Assembly: GCA_030635405.1 (NCBI GenBank)
Contig: DAOVZA010000163.1
Location: 1 to 5,635 of the forward strand
Direction: 5' to 3'
DNA length: 5,635 nt
Source: Desulfocapsa sp.
GTDB taxonomy: Bacteria > Desulfobacterota > Desulfobulbia > Desulfobulbales > Desulfocapsaceae
This document shows positions 1-5,635 of this stretch, one piece after another. The number at the start of each line of letters is the position of its first letter. The stretch's first letter is position 1. The notes below the pieces were generated by a model. That model saw nothing but the letters and a program-made list of their open reading frames with translations. It had not been told where the DNA came from and ran no database searches. The position numbers and the translations under genes are program-made.

Positions 1-43
1 GATGCAAACAGTGTTCAAATTTGACCTACTTCATCATTGAATA

Positions 44-70
44 TTGACCCATTCTAGCCAAGATTATAAT
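44..70 (+). promoter_or_regulatory. Candidate sigma-70-like promoter for the operon
   Basis: A perfect -10 consensus TATAAT lies at 65-70, and a -35-like TTGACC at 44-49, five of six matches to TTGACA. The spacer is 15 bp, shorter than the optimal 17, which weakens the call. Transcription would begin near base 77 and leave a leader of about 215 nt before the first start codon. A second TTGACC at 21-26 is too far away to be the -35 of this -10. This is the best promoter candidate I found upstream of four closely spaced genes, but it is inferred by eye only. Confidence 0.35.
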
Positions 71-74
71 CTTG
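59..74. promoter_or_regulatory. Perfect 16-bp palindrome over the -10 box, possible operator
   Basis: CAAGATTATAATCTTG reads identically on both strands, centred between bases 66 and 67. It contains the candidate -10 hexamer TATAAT. A dimeric regulator bound here would block RNA polymerase, so a repressor operator is the natural reading. Alternatively it is simply an AT-rich chance palindrome. The regulator is not identifiable from the window. Confidence 0.35.
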
Positions 75-279
75 TGATAGGTATGGAACACTCGTCTATA
101 GCAACAACTGGAGTGAGTCCACGGTACGTCTCCCTACAATATTCGAGAGAAAATCTCAGATACCACAGGGGAGAAAACAGATAGGGGCCTGTAGAAGGTA
201 TTTTTTCTGGGAACCATTCCTTTTGAGTATGACTGATACCTGGGTTTTCTGTTTTTCAAGGTTCCCTTAATTATTATTT

Positions 280-283
280 GGAG
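280..283 (+). promoter_or_regulatory. Ribosome binding site deciding the GTG start of the first gene
   Basis: GGAG at 280-283 stands 9 nt before GTG at 293, which is ideal spacing. The longest open frame would begin with TTG at 278, but that codon overlaps the GGAG and has no purine-rich site upstream (preceding bases are TTAATTATTAT). The GTG start also gives a compact lipoprotein signal peptide. Confidence 0.65.
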
Positions 284-292
284 ATATTTATT

Positions 293-964
293 GTGTTCTT
301 TCGGCAATTTATAAAAAATTCCAGCATAATACTGCTCCTACTTCTCAGTCTTTCTTCTTGTACTGATAGATCAAATTTTCTAGAACCATTGAAAATACTT
401 TGTTTAGGCGACTCCATCACCTATGGCTACAAATTGGCGGATCCTTCAGTAAAAAGCTACCCAGCTCAGCTGTCTAGACTGTCTTTCGGTCATTGGGACG
501 TTGTTAACGCTGGGGTTAATGGTGCCACTGTATTGAATAATAGCGATCTTCCCATCACTGCTCAACAGAAATATGAGCGTGCTATCAAGTGTCAACCTGA
601 CGTTGTTATTTTGATGCTTGGCACAAATGACACTAAAGACAGAAATTGGAGACATAAAAACCAATTTGTTTATGATTACGCAAAACTTGTAGAGAGATTT
701 AAAAATCTGCCTTCTCAACCCCATGTGATTGTTTGCTCTATTCCGCCAATATTTGGCGTTTACTCCAATGGGATCAATGAAAAAAGGGTAAGGGAGGTAA
801 ATATATTTTTGAAACAATTCATTGTAGAAAACAAAATCGATTTCCTTGAAATCCATACTCCATTGTCGAAGAAAGAGTTATTTCTTATTGATGGGATTCA
901 TCCCAATGAGCGTGGAGCACAGGAAATTGCGAAACTGGTATTTAAAAAAGTTAGCCAAATCTAG
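293..964 (+). CDS. SGNH/GDSL-family esterase lipoprotein
   Basis: The product, 223 aa from GTG 293, is a lipoprotein with an SGNH hydrolase domain. The signal peptide has a basic N-region (RQFIK), a leucine-rich core and an LSSC lipobox, with the lipidated Cys at residue 23. The +2 residue is Thr, not Asp, so the outer membrane is the likely destination under the Lol rule. All SGNH blocks are present: GDSITYG with nucleophile Ser41, NAGVNG around residues 72-77 with the oxyanion Gly, GTND with Asn112, and DGIHPN with Asp200 and His203. The enzyme should therefore be active on an ester or acyl group. SGNH proteins of this size include acetyl-xylan esterases, lysophospholipase/TAP-like esterases and carbohydrate deacetylases, and the sequence alone does not choose among them. 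Its place ahead of an MBOAT/AlgJ-like pair favours a glycan O-acetyl esterase or acetyl-transfer role (inference). It lies 13 nt before the next gene. The fold and lipoprotein nature are quite certain; the substrate is not. Confidence 0.88.
   Translation: MFFRQFIKNSSIILLLLLSLSSCTDRSNFLEPLKILCLGDSITYGYKLADPSVKSYPAQLSRLSFGHWDVVNAGVNGATVLNNSDLPITAQQKYERAIKCQPDVVILMLGTNDTKDRNWRHKNQFVYDYAKLVERFKNLPSQPHVIVCSIPPIFGVYSNGINEKRVREVNIFLKQFIVENKIDFLEIHTPLSKKELFLIDGIHPNERGAQEIAKLVFKKVSQI
329..369 (+). repeat. Signal-peptide repeat, copy 1 (of two)
   Basis: This segment encodes the hydrophobic core, lipobox and following Asp of the SGNH lipoprotein. It matches bases 1029-1069 in the next gene at 35 of 41 positions without gaps, exactly 700 bp away. 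Five of the six differences are synonymous third-base changes and one changes Thr to Ser. Similarity ends abruptly on both sides. Confidence 0.75.
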
Positions 965-968
965 GTGA
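963..968 (+). promoter_or_regulatory. Ribosome binding site of the large lipoprotein gene
   Basis: AGGTGA overlaps the stop codon TAG (962-964) of the preceding gene and stands 9 nt before ATG 978. This supports that start and suggests translation of the two lipoprotein genes is coupled. Confidence 0.6.
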
Positions 969-977
969 TATATCCAT

Positions 978-3071
978 ATGAGAGTCTCGTTAATTAATTC
1001 ATCGAAAAACAAATTGTCTCTTTTTTTCATACTGCTGCTGCTACTCAGCCTTTCTTCCTGTTCTGATAGTACTGGAAATGACTCTCTTGAGCAGTTTACC
1101 GGTGCTCATACTCGGGTTGTTTGGATTCAAGAACAAGGGACAGGGGTAGATACCTTTGGTTTTGGTCCAAATTTTAAACTCATGGGATACGATTCCCGTG
1201 ATGGTAAGCAAGAACGAGAGTTGGTGTCAGAAATACAAAATTTCTACAAACCTATCTTTTCTCCTGACGGAAAGAATGTCGTGGTCAGCAGTCGTAGTCG
1301 CCATGAAATATACCTAGTTGATTTTAAAAAGAGGAAAAAGAAATTACTCGGCAAAGGTGTTGCTGTCGACGTGTGGGAAGATCCTGCGACTGGAAAAATA
1401 TGGGTATATGCCTTATCTGGAAAAGGTTCTGAAAATAAATATTTAACTACTCGCCCCTTGATTCGTTTCCCTCTAAAGGAACCCAAAAACCGTGAGCTGG
1501 TCTGGAAAAAAACCAAACTCTCCTGGAGCAACTTCGATTTATCAAGAAATGGAAAATTTGCAGGTGGCCTTTTTCCGTGGCCCCACGCTGGAATCTTACT
1601 CTTTGAACAGAATACCTGGAAAAAGTATGGGAAAGGATGTTGGACTGCTCTTAGTCCTGACAACAGTGGAATTCTATGGGTTTTTGATGGTCTGCACCGG
1701 AACCTCAACTTTGTAAATTCGTTCACCTCTGAATCCTGGACCACCAATATCGGTCAGGCATCTGGAACAGGAGGATTTGAGGTTTATCATCCTCGTTGGA
1801 GTAACCATATTAGCTTTATGACGATGACCGGCCCATACGTTGAAGGAGAAGGCGGAAATAAAATTAATGAAGGCGGTCAAAAAGTTGAAATATATGTGGG
1901 GAAATTTAGTAGTGATCTCAAGTCCGTGGAGGGTTGGTTTCAAGTGAGCCACAATGATCTTGCTGATTTTTATCCTGATGTGTGGGTTGCAAACGGAAAA
2001 AATAGTAATTTTTCGGTAAATCAGGAAAAAGAAACACCAACAGCCATTGAGGGTGAGAGTATAACCTGGCCTGGAACTTCAGAGAAGCTAGTTTTTCTAT
2101 GGCAAGATGTTATGGCCGAAAATAAACTTGATGATAAAAGTATTATTGGGTTCAGTCAATTCAGGGTTACTCCCAAGTACCGTGCCCATTTTAATCGGTT
2201 TCTAGAAATGAATTTTAATGGTTCAGGTTTTGTCACCTCTCTACCTCAAAAAGAAATCCTCACAGCCTTGCAGAAAGAAGATGGCATCGGAATTGAATTT
2301 TTATATACACCATTATCTACAACTTCAAGAGATGAAGGGTATATTGTCCGCCTTCAAGACAAAGGAAATAACAATTTTATCTCTGTTTCTCAAAAAGGAA
2401 ATAGTTTACAGCTGGAAATATTCTCACGCAGCAAAATGATTAGTTCTTTTGAAATATCAGATATATTACACGAAGATTCCCCCAAACATATCTTTATAGA
2501 TTTACAAGGTAACCAACTGAAACTTCATGTGAACGGGATCCTAAAGAAGCAAATGTCTCTACCGGTACGACCGCTATCAAAATTACAGGGTATACAGCCT
2601 CTGTTTGGAAATCCCGATGCAGCAGGTAAAAAATTGAATGGAGCACTTTCTCATATTGCAATCTATGCTGGACCCAACTCGAACTCTGACATTGCCAAGA
2701 AAGCCCATATGGTGACAGGGGGAATAGAGGCTAGAAAAGTTGCAAAATCCGTACGATTCAAAGGTAAAGTAACAGAAATTTCTACGATCCCCCCTCCTGA
2801 TTCTCTAGGCGCCTACAGTAGAGCCCTAGTGGTAAATCGTTATCGTGTGGAAAAGGTAACGGAGGGGAGTTATGCAAACGATGAGATCTTTGTCGCACAA
2901 TGGGCAGTGCTTGATCGAACTATTCTTCCTGAAACCAAAGAGTTTCAAGTGGGAAAAACGATGGAACTCGAGGTCGAAATGTTTGATCAGCATCCAGAGC
3001 TTGAGGGAGAGCGTTTGATGATGGATGTGTTTGACCCCGATCTTGAAATCTATTATCAGGTCAGTCCTTGA
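978..3071 (+). CDS. Large lipoprotein: propeller-like region, LamG-like jelly-roll and C-terminal beta domain
   Basis: The product is 697 aa. A lipoprotein signal peptide ends in LSSC with lipidated Cys28. Ser at +2 suggests outer-membrane sorting. Residues about 45-375 contain repeated strand-rich blocks of TolB/PD40-like beta-propeller character (FSPDGK 94-99, LSPDNS 225-230, HPRWSN 271-276, then DFYPDVWV near 330-337). Residues about 400-575 resemble a LamG/concanavalin-like jelly-roll: an HIFIDLQGNQLKLHVNG stretch near 504-520 and a closing GALSHIAIYAGP at 555-566, the usual last strand of such domains. After a proline-containing linker (605-607), residues about 585-697 form a separate strand-rich domain that I cannot name with confidence; an OB-like barrel is possible. 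No catalytic motif is apparent, so a glycan-binding or scaffold role is the best inference. The gene is flanked by an SGNH esterase gene and an MBOAT gene, which ties it to polysaccharide acylation. It is intact, with no frameshift visible. Domain assignments are by eye and only moderately certain. Confidence 0.8.
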   Translation: MRVSLINSSKNKLSLFFILLLLLSLSSCSDSTGNDSLEQFTGAHTRVVWIQEQGTGVDTFGFGPNFKLMGYDSRDGKQERELVSEIQNFYKPIFSPDGKNVVVSSRSRHEIYLVDFKKRKKKLLGKGVAVDVWEDPATGKIWVYALSGKGSENKYLTTRPLIRFPLKEPKNRELVWKKTKLSWSNFDLSRNGKFAGGLFPWPHAGILLFEQNTWKKYGKGCWTALSPDNSGILWVFDGLHRNLNFVNSFTSESWTTNIGQASGTGGFEVYHPRWSNHISFMTMTGPYVEGEGGNKINEGGQKVEIYVGKFSSDLKSVEGWFQVSHNDLADFYPDVWVANGKNSNFSVNQEKETPTAIEGESITWPGTSEKLVFLWQDVMAENKLDDKSIIGFSQFRVTPKYRAHFNRFLEMNFNGSGFVTSLPQKEILTALQKEDGIGIEFLYTPLSTTSRDEGYIVRLQDKGNNNFISVSQKGNSLQLEIFSRSKMISSFEISDILHEDSPKHIFIDLQGNQLKLHVNGILKKQMSLPVRPLSKLQGIQPLFGNPDAAGKKLNGALSHIAIYAGPNSNSDIAKKAHMVTGGIEARKVAKSVRFKGKVTEISTIPPPDSLGAYSRALVVNRYRVEKVTEGSYANDEIFVAQWAVLDRTILPETKEFQVGKTMELEVEMFDQHPELEGERLMMDVFDPDLEIYYQVSP
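1029..1069 (+). repeat. Signal-peptide repeat, copy 2 (of two)
   Basis: This segment encodes ILLLLLSLSSCSD of the large lipoprotein and matches bases 329-369 at 35 of 41 positions. The three serine positions keep the same codon class in both copies (AGY, then TCN, TCN). That argues for common descent rather than convergence on a leucine-rich lipobox. Confidence 0.75.
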
Positions 3072-3103
3072 CTTCTCATATCCTGGTTGTGAATTTCTAA
3101 ATA

Positions 3104-4522
3104 ATGGTTTTCTCTTCTCATATTTTTCTTTTTTACTTTCTACCTCTATGTCTTGGCTTCTATTACATGATGCCAATCAGAGGTAGAAATCTATTGCTAA
3201 CCCTGTTCAGTTACCTGTTTTATGGTTGGTCGAATCCACTTTTCACCCTGTTGATGTTTTTTTCCACTATGGTGGATTATATCTGTGGTTGGATCATTGG
3301 TGGAACAGCACCTGTTGAAAATCAACGCAAAAGAAAATTTGCGCTTCTATTTTCCATTGTAACCAATCTCTCCTTACTTGGGATTTTTAAGTACAGTAAT
3401 TTTGCCTTCGAAAATTATTATTACCTTTTGTCGATGGCAGGTATGGAAGGAATTGGCCTTGAAGCTGGCTTTCGATTCATTTTACCTCTTGGAATTTCTT
3501 TTTACACCTTTCAATCCATGAGCTACACCATCGATGTTTATCGTGGAGAAGCAAGTTACAAAAAGAATTTCATTGACTTTGCTTGTTATGTTTCCATGTT
3601 TCCGCAACTGGTTGCAGGCCCTATCATTCGTTTTCAGGAAGTCGCCAACCAATTATCAGAACGAACGCATACCATAGAAAAGTTTTCTCGCGGTGTTGCA
3701 TTATTCTGTCTCGGGATGACCAAGAAAGTACTTTTAGCTAATGGTTGTGGCAAAATTGCTGATGTCACTTTTAACGCAGGATCCGTATATTGGGTTGATG
3801 CTTGGTATGGCGCCGTGGCCTACTCTTTTCAGATTTATTTTGATTTTAGCGGATATTCTGATATGGCAATTGGCCTTGGCCTAATGTTTGGCTTTGTGTT
3901 CCCAAAAAATTTCAGCTCTCCATATAAATCAGCTTCAATCACTGAGTTCTGGCAACGTTGGCACATTTCTCTATCAACGTGGCTAAAGGAATACCTTTAT
4001 ATCCCCTTGGGCGGAAACCGTAAAGGGAACAGGAGGACGGTTATCAATATTGCTGTGGTCATGTTCCTTGGTGGCCTCTGGCATGGTGCTTCGTGGAATT
4101 TTATTATCTGGGGCTTACTCCATGGCACTATGCTGGGTGTAGAACGGGGTATGGGGAGACAATCATTCTATTTTAAGTTGAAAAGACCTTTCCGGATTGG
4201 TTTTACATTTGTTTTGGTGCTGATCACCTGGGTGTTTTTTCGTGCGGAAACGTTGCCCGGTGCATTAACATATCTTGCTGCAATGTTTGGCGTTATAGCA
4301 GTGCCGGAAACTTCACTATTGGTCGGGGGGATAATTTATCAACCTTATTTTCAGCTTATTATGGCTGTGGCATCAATTGTAGTATGGACAGGAGTTCAAA
4401 GCTGGGATTGGACCAAGGAACTTACTGTTAAGAAATCCATCATAATTGCTCTGTTGATGGGACTATCAATTATTTTCCTGACATTACAGTCCTATAATCC
4501 TTTTATCTACTTTAATTTTTGA
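3104..4522 (+). CDS. MBOAT-family membrane O-acyltransferase, AlgI-like
   Basis: The product, 472 aa, is a polytopic inner-membrane protein of the AlgI/DltB branch of the MBOAT family, with about a dozen hydrophobic segments and normal length for AlgI. Family signatures are clear: N-terminal FSSHIFLFYFLPL and RNLLLTLFSYLFYGW, MFPQLVAGPIIRF (165-177), YFDFSGYSDMAIG (245-257), EFWQRWHISLSTWLKEYLYIPLGGNRKG (281-308) with His287, LGGLWHGASWNFIIWGLLHG (322-341) with the conserved MBOAT His327, and WVFFRAETL (376-384). In the alginate system AlgI passes acetyl groups across the inner membrane to periplasmic AlgJ/AlgX. The same role on an unknown glycan is inferred here, supported by the AlgJ-like gene that follows at once. 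ATG 3104 is the first possible start, since an in-frame TAA lies at 3098-3100, and it preserves the typical N-terminus. No Shine-Dalgarno sequence precedes it, which suggests coupling to upstream translation. I give no gene symbol because AlgI strictly belongs to alginate loci and no alginate genes are seen. Confidence 0.95.
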   Translation: MVFSSHIFLFYFLPLCLGFYYMMPIRGRNLLLTLFSYLFYGWSNPLFTLLMFFSTMVDYICGWIIGGTAPVENQRKRKFALLFSIVTNLSLLGIFKYSNFAFENYYYLLSMAGMEGIGLEAGFRFILPLGISFYTFQSMSYTIDVYRGEASYKKNFIDFACYVSMFPQLVAGPIIRFQEVANQLSERTHTIEKFSRGVALFCLGMTKKVLLANGCGKIADVTFNAGSVYWVDAWYGAVAYSFQIYFDFSGYSDMAIGLGLMFGFVFPKNFSSPYKSASITEFWQRWHISLSTWLKEYLYIPLGGNRKGNRRTVINIAVVMFLGGLWHGASWNFIIWGLLHGTMLGVERGMGRQSFYFKLKRPFRIGFTFVLVLITWVFFRAETLPGALTYLAAMFGVIAVPETSLLVGGIIYQPYFQLIMAVASIVVWTGVQSWDWTKELTVKKSIIIALLMGLSIIFLTLQSYNPFIYFNF

Positions 4523-5635
4523 TGATGAACAGTAAGTTATCCAGAGAAGAACTTGCGAACCTCGAGATCGGGCATACAACCGTATCCAGATCTTTGTCAA
4601 AAATTATTACCATATTTTTCCTGCTCTGCATTTTTACAGTACCCATTATTCAAATATCAATAAATAGAATTTCTCCTGAGCATCAGCCATTACTTGAATC
4701 ATTAGTAACTATGGTACGAGGAGATGGGACAATCCCTTCCCCCCAATCTTCAACTATATCTGCTATAAAGGATCAGAATAATCAATTCTTGAGTCGTATC
4801 GAAGATTTTGAGAAGCAGTTGGAAGAGGATAGTTTTCTCCGTTCCTATATGTTGGCACCAGGACAACGAATTCTTCTAACATTGGGCTATGGAAATGAAA
4901 AAGTATACCCGGGAAAAGATTCCTGGCTATTTTATCGTCCGGATATGGATTATCTCATGGGACCTGGCTTTCTTGATCTACACCAACTGAACTTAAGGCG
5001 CGAAGAGGGGAAGGGGTTGGAGTCTATGGTTCAACCTGACCCATTGCCGGCCATTATTGACTTTCACGATCAACTAGCTAAGCGCGGAATTAAGTTGATT
5101 CTCATGCCTACGCCTATCAAAGCGAGTATCCACCCTGAGTTTTTCAGTTCAGACTCTTATCATCCTCCCTTACAAAATCGCTCCTGGTCTAATTTTTTGT
5201 CTAAGATTGAACAAAAAAGAATTCTAATGTTTGACCCGGCACCAGTGCTGGTTGATTTTCACAAAAATATGACCGAGGCTACCTACCTGAAAACAGACAC
5301 CCACTGGCGTCCCGAAGCCATGACGACAGTGGCACACAAACTGGCTGATTTCATTCAATCGAATATTTCCTTCTCCAACAATGCAAGTAACTACCTTTAC
5401 AAACAGGAGACTTTGGAGAATCTGGGGGATCTCTATGCCATGCTTAGGATGTCGAAGCAATTGAAGTTTTTCAAAGATGAAAAAGTGCAGTTAAATTCTG
5501 TTGTAACTCAAGGAGCAGAACTCTGGAGACCTGTAGCTGATGCGGAAATTCTGCTACTCGGTGATTCATTTTCAAATATATATTCGTTGTTCGGAATGGG
5601 ATGGGGGGAAGGTGCAGGTTTAGGTGAACAGCTTA
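4522..5635 (+). CDS. AlgJ/AlgX-like SGNH O-acetyltransferase, partial (3' end beyond window)
   Basis: The first 371 codons are present and still open at the window edge. The start overlaps the MBOAT stop by one base (TGATG at 4520-4524). A second in-frame ATG at 4525 is equally possible. No ribosome binding site is seen, as expected for translation coupled to the upstream gene. A cytoplasmic N-terminus with LEIGHTTVSRSLSK (14-27) leads to one membrane segment (about 28-47). A charged, possibly coiled-coil stretch follows (about 82-104), then the periplasmic domain with GKDSWLFYRPDMDYL (131-145). The SGNH motifs come in the order typical of AlgJ/AlgX: first TDTHW with Asp259 and His261, then LLLGDSFSN with Ser349. 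These correspond to the Asp, His and Ser used by AlgX and AlgJ for acetyl transfer or hydrolysis. The expected role is accepting acetyl from the MBOAT partner and placing it on a periplasmic glycan. The missing C-terminal part means any carbohydrate-binding module cannot be judged. Confidence 0.9.
   Translation, partial: MMNSKLSREELANLEIGHTTVSRSLSKIITIFFLLCIFTVPIIQISINRISPEHQPLLESLVTMVRGDGTIPSPQSSTISAIKDQNNQFLSRIEDFEKQLEEDSFLRSYMLAPGQRILLTLGYGNEKVYPGKDSWLFYRPDMDYLMGPGFLDLHQLNLRREEGKGLESMVQPDPLPAIIDFHDQLAKRGIKLILMPTPIKASIHPEFFSSDSYHPPLQNRSWSNFLSKIEQKRILMFDPAPVLVDFHKNMTEATYLKTDTHWRPEAMTTVAHKLADFIQSNISFSNNASNYLYKQETLENLGDLYAMLRMSKQLKFFKDEKVQLNSVVTQGAELWRPVADAEILLLGDSFSNIYSLFGMGWGEGAGLGEQL

Larger units (their letters stand above)
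1..276. other. Upstream non-coding region and probable 5' leader of the operon
   Basis: No convincing gene is seen here. All three forward frames entering from the left edge close early (stops at 22-24, 38-40 and 45-47), so at most the last few codons of an upstream gene could be present, and none is recognisable. The left part holds a promoter-like pair of boxes and a perfect palindrome. The right part, between the putative transcription start and the first gene, holds two weak inverted repeats. One is TACC-ACAGG (161-169) against CCTGT-agaa-GGTA (188-200). The other is GGGAACC (209-215) against GGTTCCC (260-266). Neither has the run of Ts of an intrinsic terminator directly after it, and I recognise no riboswitch class. 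Confidence 0.5.

Noticed and set aside
1..40. Possible tail of an upstream gene (short frame ending at 38-40)
   Set aside because: Only about a dozen codons are visible and nothing distinguishes them from non-coding sequence.
145..157. GAGA/TCTC mini-hairpin
   Set aside because: A four-base stem with no T-run after it is too weak to be called a terminator or a regulatory structure.
446..856. Open frame of 136 codons on the - strand
   Set aside because: It lies wholly opposite the SGNH domain, whose catalytic motifs prove the + strand is coding. The antisense translation has no recognisable motif.
1244..1952. Overlapping open frames on the - strand (1244-1747, 1674-1952) and a + strand frame at 1492-1716
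   Set aside because: All fall within the large lipoprotein gene, which is intact and continuous; the alternative products show no domain or ribosome site.
2218..2439. Short + strand frame inside the LamG-like region
   Set aside because: An out-of-frame shadow of the lipoprotein gene without a ribosome site or recognisable product.
3072..3123. 10-bp direct repeat CTTCTCATAT at 3072-3081 and 3114-3123
   Set aside because: The second copy lies in the first codons of the MBOAT gene and encodes normal family residues (SSHI). The repeat is short and AT/pyrimidine-rich, so chance is the simplest explanation.
2826..3176. 116-codon frame on the - strand spanning the lipoprotein/MBOAT junction
   Set aside because: It covers the end of one well-supported gene and the conserved N-terminus of the next; no motif supports it.
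5224..5460. 78-codon frame on the - strand
   Set aside because: It is antisense to the D-x-H catalytic region of the AlgJ-like gene, which is clearly coding on the + strand.

Overview
The window looks like part of one operon from a Gram-negative bacterium of moderate to low GC, judged by eye. Four genes lie in tandem on the + strand: two lipoproteins with lipoboxes, a polytopic MBOAT acyltransferase of the AlgI type, and the start of an AlgJ/AlgX-like SGNH protein with one membrane anchor. The lipoproteins and the AlgI/AlgJ pair imply a periplasm and outer membrane. Nothing in the sequence fixes the genus; gene sets like this occur in several marine and environmental Gram-negative phyla.

Layout: bases 1-276 are non-coding upstream DNA. 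They hold a candidate sigma-70-type promoter whose -10 box lies inside a perfect 16-bp palindrome (59-74), followed by a leader of about 200 nt with two weak inverted repeats. Bases 293-964 encode an SGNH/GDSL esterase lipoprotein (GTG start). After 13 nt, bases 978-3071 encode a large lipoprotein with a propeller-like N-terminal half, a LamG-like jelly-roll and a separate C-terminal beta domain. After 32 nt, bases 3104-4522 encode the MBOAT O-acyltransferase. Its stop codon overlaps by one base the start of the AlgJ-like gene (4522 to beyond 5635), which is cut by the window edge just after its GDS serine motif. No terminator-like hairpin is seen between the genes.

How they may work together: by analogy with alginate O-acetylation (AlgI/AlgJ/AlgX/AlgF), the MBOAT would pass an acyl, probably acetyl, group across the inner membrane, and the periplasmic AlgJ-like protein would place it on a glycan. 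The two lipoproteins carry no Asp at +2 and so probably reach the outer membrane. One could edit or remove the modification (SGNH esterase) and the other could bind the glycan (LamG/propeller). The glycan is unknown.

The most unusual sequence feature is that the two lipoprotein genes, otherwise unrelated, share an almost identical signal-peptide/lipobox coding segment: 35 of 41 bases match, nearly all differences are synonymous, and serine codon classes are preserved. This points to copying or conversion of the export signal between neighbours.
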